From the NCBI RefSeq assembly GCF_031877795.1, contig NC_133971.1, forward strand, positions 17,457,171 through 17,521,170: a stretch of 64,000 bases of DNA, read 5' to 3'. This document shows positions 59,921-64,000 of the stretch, piece after piece. How positions within the stretch are numbered: the first letter of the stretch is position 1; each line of letters begins with the position of its first letter. Origin of the DNA: Strix aluco (taxonomy: Eukaryota > Chordata > Aves > Strigiformes > Strigidae). The translations under genes were made by a program, and so were the position numbers. The notes below the pieces were generated by a model. The model saw nothing but the letters and a program-made list of their open reading frames with translations. It made no database searches and was not told where the DNA came from.

Positions 59921-61247
59921 GTGAGTAAGCACACACTGCCTTGTCTCTTTCTTGAGATAATAGCATAACTGTATCACTAATGAACGTGGTGTAGTATGGT
60001 GGTGGCTTGTTAATATCGTAATGCTTATATCAATTGTGTTAGTCATCACTGAAGCTTTTATAGCTGCTCAAAGGCAAAGTTACATTTCCTTTGAAAAGTC
60101 CCTGCTGTGGGCAGCTGTGGATTATCTGTCTTTGAAGCATAGTTATTTGCATTCTTTAAATATTACTAGATGTTTTTACGTGTGTGTCATTACCTGGAAG
60201 CCTCACAGTAATGGAGTGAGGTGACTGATTCATATTGGTGCACTCAGAAAACCATACCATACTAAAGAAGAACTCTGTACACCACCAAGTTTTTTAAATT
60301 GCATGTTAGTGGGAAAATGCTGAAGCTTCTCTGCCTAGTGAAGGGGCTGTTCGGCTTCTATTTATTGCTGTGTGTTAAGGATTTGCATGTTTACTGTGTC
60401 CAGAGAGTAAAGTCATTGCATCAAAAGCATGACATTTCAAAGTAGAAAAATCATAAGGTAGGACTTCAGTTGATAATAATAATTCAAATTTATTTATTTT
60501 GGTAATTAATAAAGTACTTGCTTTCAGATGCCCTGTGACTTTGTCTCCCACAAGACTTCATGCTTAAGAGGTTGCTTTTAAAGTTTGTGAAAGATAAATC
60601 AACTTTAAAGATGATAATAGGATGCAACTAAGGTATTAAGAAGCTAAATTGAGGTGAAAACAAAATATGTTATCCATTTGGGAAAGAATGGCAGAAAAGG
60701 AAAAAAAGGGAAGAAGGAGATGAGAAACTTTACTAGAGAAGTAGTAAGCACTACAAAAGCCTTAAGGAGCCATATGTAAAACTCAAATGAGACATGACTG
60801 TAAAATCAGAATCATGTGCATTACAGACCTCGCTGACTAAAACCCCATTTAGGGGAATGCATTGTGTAGACCCAGGAACCCGTGACAGGGAGCTGATTCC
60901 TGTCTTTGTATCCTAAAAAGCTTTACAAGTTCCTTTATGTTGTGGAAACCTATGTAGGTGGTGAGATGGGAAAGTTTAAATCAGTATGTAACTTGAGTTA
61001 CAGGAATTGGATAGAGAGAAACTAGCTACTCATTTTTCTTCCATTTGCTTTGTCTAGATGATAATGCTGTTAGGCTTTGCTACATGCTTCCTCTTCCCCA
61101 CATACTTTTAATCCTGAGTGGTATAATTTAGTTGGAAAAAGATGTCTGATACATAGAAAGTTGCCAGTGAAATAGTGAGAAATATTGTGCTAAGTCTTAG
61201 GACCAATGGTAGAGGGACATGTAGAGAGTGAGAAATGTTGTTACTGA

Positions 61248-61271
61248 GAATTGACATCATACTGTCAATTC
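61248..61271. repeat. 9-bp inverted repeat with 6-base loop
   Basis: GAATTGACA, loop TCATAC, TGTCAATTC: a perfect short stem. Function unknown; it may be chance. Confidence 0.6.
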
Positions 61272-62618
61272 AGTATGCTGGCGCTCAGTCATTGTAGCAT
61301 GGTAAAAGTAACGATCAGTCAGATGATATAGGTATCTTTGCAAGGGCCTTGGAGGGGATGGTACAAATCCAACTGGGAAACATTCATTTGATTTATAGTG
61401 TCAGAGTTGTAAACATTTGTGACTGCTTCTTTTGTGAATTTGCTTTGAATTTAAGTCATTGTTCAAAATAGTATTTGTTCCTTTGCTTTTGCATGGTAAA
61501 AATCCTGCTTTTAAACTTCATAATGTTTCCACTTGCATCAGTCATGAATGTCAGTGTAGTCTTTTCGTTCTTTCCCCATTCTCTACCTGCCCCCACACAT
61601 GAATTTTATCTAATTGTTTATTGTTTACATATAAAATCTAATTATCCTCCGTGGGCAGTAGAATTTGTTTTATCTGAGCGTTGTTGTCAGCCTTCAAAGC
61701 TGTTTGCAGTTCAGTGTTGCAGTATTTAGCTGGAAAGAGTGATTTGCTTTATCTGTGTTGAGCTATAGCGATTATGTTTCGAAAATACTGGATTGTGCTA
61801 CTCTTTCTGGACAGTCTTGTCCTCCTTGATGTGGTCATCCAAGTTGCACTAATCGTAGTCTGATGTGCAAGTGAAGTCTGTCATATGGGAGACATTGTTT
61901 TGTGTGCAGACTCTATCAAAGTAAATATTGAACTTGGTATTTGCTTAAAAAACAGAGCAAAACCCAAATTATAATCATTTGTAAAATGTGTGGAAAGTTT
62001 ATTTTCTTAATCTCCCTTCTCTCTTTTCACATTATTTATTATTTATTTATTATTAAAAGATCTGACATAGGAGGGAACACTGATAGTTCCTTCTAGTATA
62101 TCAATATTCAGTGTATTACAGAAATGAGATTTTTTTTTTTAATCCCCTAGATTTCATCTAGAGAAAATTACAATTCTTAAATCTCATCAGAATATGTGTC
62201 ACTTGATACTAAGTCAAACTATCAGAATAATTTTTCAGCAGGTGTTTCATGGAAACTTTTATTACTGAGAGTAAGGTTTCCTTCCCAGGGTCAAGTAAAG
62301 GCCCACAGAGTCACAAGCATGCCATGACTGCATCCAGCCTCAGATCATTCTTGATCAGTTCACTCTTAAGGGTGCCCTAAGAAATTTTTTGCACTATTGT
62401 TAATCATTATTGCCTGCATTTAGTATTCCACACTGGATCCAGGTCATGATGTTTCAAAACGAAACTTCATGGGTCAGTCTTCTGAAGAAGTTTGTCTTTA
62501 GGGTTTATAGGGGATATGATTTGTTTCGCCAGTAAGGTCTCAGCAACTTTTCCAAATTCAAACTCTCTCTCCCCTACATTCCCATCCATAAGTATTTGCC
62601 TACCCTGAGGTATGTGGT

Positions 62619-62757
62619 AAAAAAAAAAAAAAAAAAACACCAAACAAAAACCCACACTAAACCAAAAAACCACCCCCACCAAGACCCAACCAAAAAGCAA
62701 AAAAAAACCCCACCCCCCACCCCGAAAACAACCAACACCCAATAAAAAACAAAATAA
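62619..62757 (+). repeat. A19 run followed by A/C-rich tract
   Basis: Nineteen A, then about 120 bases composed almost only of A and C (ACCAAACAAAAACCC-like units) with very few G or T. The apparent open frame on the other strand is a product of this composition. Confidence 0.85.
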
Positions 62758-63927
62758 CAGTGAAAACAAAACCTCTGTGGGTGTGAAATGTGGAGTTCTG
62801 TTTTCTTTTGTTACATTGTAATTGAAGATGTATTATAAGCTTTTTACCCCATAGATTTGCCATAGTGTGTGTGTTTTCTGTATAACTGTTCTTTGAAAAC
62901 TAAATAGAAATGTGAGTATATTAAAAGTGGGTTTAGTGAAGTTAGGCATTTGCTGTGCTGCTTTTTCCTCGTTGTGTTGGTGCATTGCTGTTTCTAACCA
63001 TTTCCACTTCAAGAAGGGTTAATAGACTGTTCTTGAAACTTGTGTGCTTTTGTTCTGAAAGCCAGCTTGTCTAGAATGGAAAAAAGCTGGTTTAGGTCAT
63101 CAGCTTCTCCTGAAGCTTTCTGTGCTAAAAATAAAACTTGGCTTTGTAGTTCAGAAGGTGGGTAACTGTTGCATTCGTGGGTTGTGATAGTTAACGGGAA
63201 GGTTGTGGTGCTCACAGAGGTCTATCCAGGCAGGTGGGTGTTGCCCTTGCCTGCTGACCTGAGTATCTCCTTCTGACTGCTGGATTCATTAGTGGTGGTT
63301 GGTTGGGTCAGTTCCTTGTGAACTGAAAGTAGAAGAGAAGGAAAAAAAAAGATACTTGAGTTAGGGTTAAGTCTCCCTAACCCCCCTTCTGATAACCTGT
63401 TATGTATTGGACATTTCATACACAACAGCAGCATCTCATTTTTTTTGCAGCTGAAGGAGTTCTCTACTTGGACACAGCCTCTTTTTTTGTTTACTTTCTC
63501 TTCCTACCTCTGTTCCCTTCCCAAGAAGCAATGGGAAGCTTCAACAAAGTATGAGAAAAAGACTATCAAGGTTTGGTTACTGCTTCATTTGCCTTGGAAT
63601 AATAAATCCCCTAGTCTCATTGAGTTGTCAGAAGTATCTGATGGATTTTTGTGTGACTGCCTCAGAGAATTAGTTTTTTAAGGAATTTTGTTGCAGGTGG
63701 CTCATAGACATTTTAACAGCTGGGAGAGAGCTTGGCAAGCTGTGAAGGAGAATTTGATGGGGTTGGATTAGGTGGGAGTTCTGGGGAGTATAGGGGGAAA
63801 AAAAATCAGAATCCAGTTTTGGGAAGTCATTCCTTGGTGGTTGTGGCAGGTGTTGGAGGTTTTATATCAACATGGGTTAAAAAATGCTGCAGTGAATGCT
63901 TGCTGAACTTCTACTACTTCTCCCAGC

Positions 63928-64000
63928 TGTTGTGGTTTGAGCTCAGAGGGCTTAGCACCACACAGCTGCTCACTCCCTCCTTCCCCCCTGCGCTGGGAAG
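63928..64000 (-). mobile_element. LTR end, cut by the window edge
   Basis: TGTTGTGGTTTGAGCTCAGA, then CTTAGCACCACACAGCTGCT and CACTCCCTCC, is the complement of the 3' end of an avian LTR. The element at 391-916 ends, on the opposite strand, with a related block. The sense strand is therefore minus here. Only 73 bp are visible. Confidence 0.7.

Larger units (their letters stand above)
59921..64000 (+). other. Intron 2 of the DGKQ-like gene, partial
   Basis: About 4 kb with no third exon that I can recognise; the expected VPVAHCFGP-like coding text is not seen. It holds an A/C-rich tract at 62619 and the start of an LTR at 63928. Confidence 0.75.

Overview
This window is vertebrate nuclear DNA, almost certainly from a bird. 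The evidence is several CR1 LINE fragments of avian type (8-bp-like tail ending in ATTCTATGATT or relatives), avian-type LTRs, long introns with GT-AG borders, and two CpG islands. No bacterial operon, plasmid, CRISPR array or phage gene is visible. Nearly all open reading frames in the window are chance frames in introns or repeats.

Two protein-coding genes are supported. On the minus strand (974-9157, with a probable noncoding first exon near 19877) lies the 5' part of ACO1, which encodes cytosolic aconitase / iron regulatory protein 1. Five coding exons join in frame and give residues 1-219. The rest of the gene lies beyond the left edge. On the plus strand, a gene for a theta-type diacylglycerol kinase (DGKQ or a close paralogue) starts at 36718. 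Its first exon joins in frame to a second at 59841-59920, and together they make a complete first C1 zinc finger. The rest lies beyond the right edge. The two genes are transcribed away from each other, about 16.8 kb apart between their first exons. ACO1 is Z-linked in chicken, so this is probably a Z chromosome segment; that is inference.

Layout: 1-973 is an ACO1 intron with a full-length solo-LTR-like element; 974-9181 holds the ACO1 coding exons with a CR1 copy in one intron; 9182-19876 is the long ACO1 first intron; 19380-20350 is the ACO1 CpG-island promoter; about 20350-36400 is intergenic with CR1 pieces, two LTR-like elements and a hAT DNA transposon with terminal repeats and an 8-bp target duplication; 36400-37020 is the DGKQ-like CpG-island promoter and exon 1; 36914-59840 is a 22.9-kb first intron with a long TAA-rich tract and CR1 copies; 59921-64000 is intron 2, ending in the start of an LTR that looks like the same family as the one at the left edge but in the opposite orientation.

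I found no convincing new biological system. The points most worth checking are the DGKQ-like gene beside ACO1 (in human these genes are on different chromosomes), the hAT element with a second hAT-like end inside it, the divergent splice donors in the ACO1 CpG island, and the opposed LTR pair.
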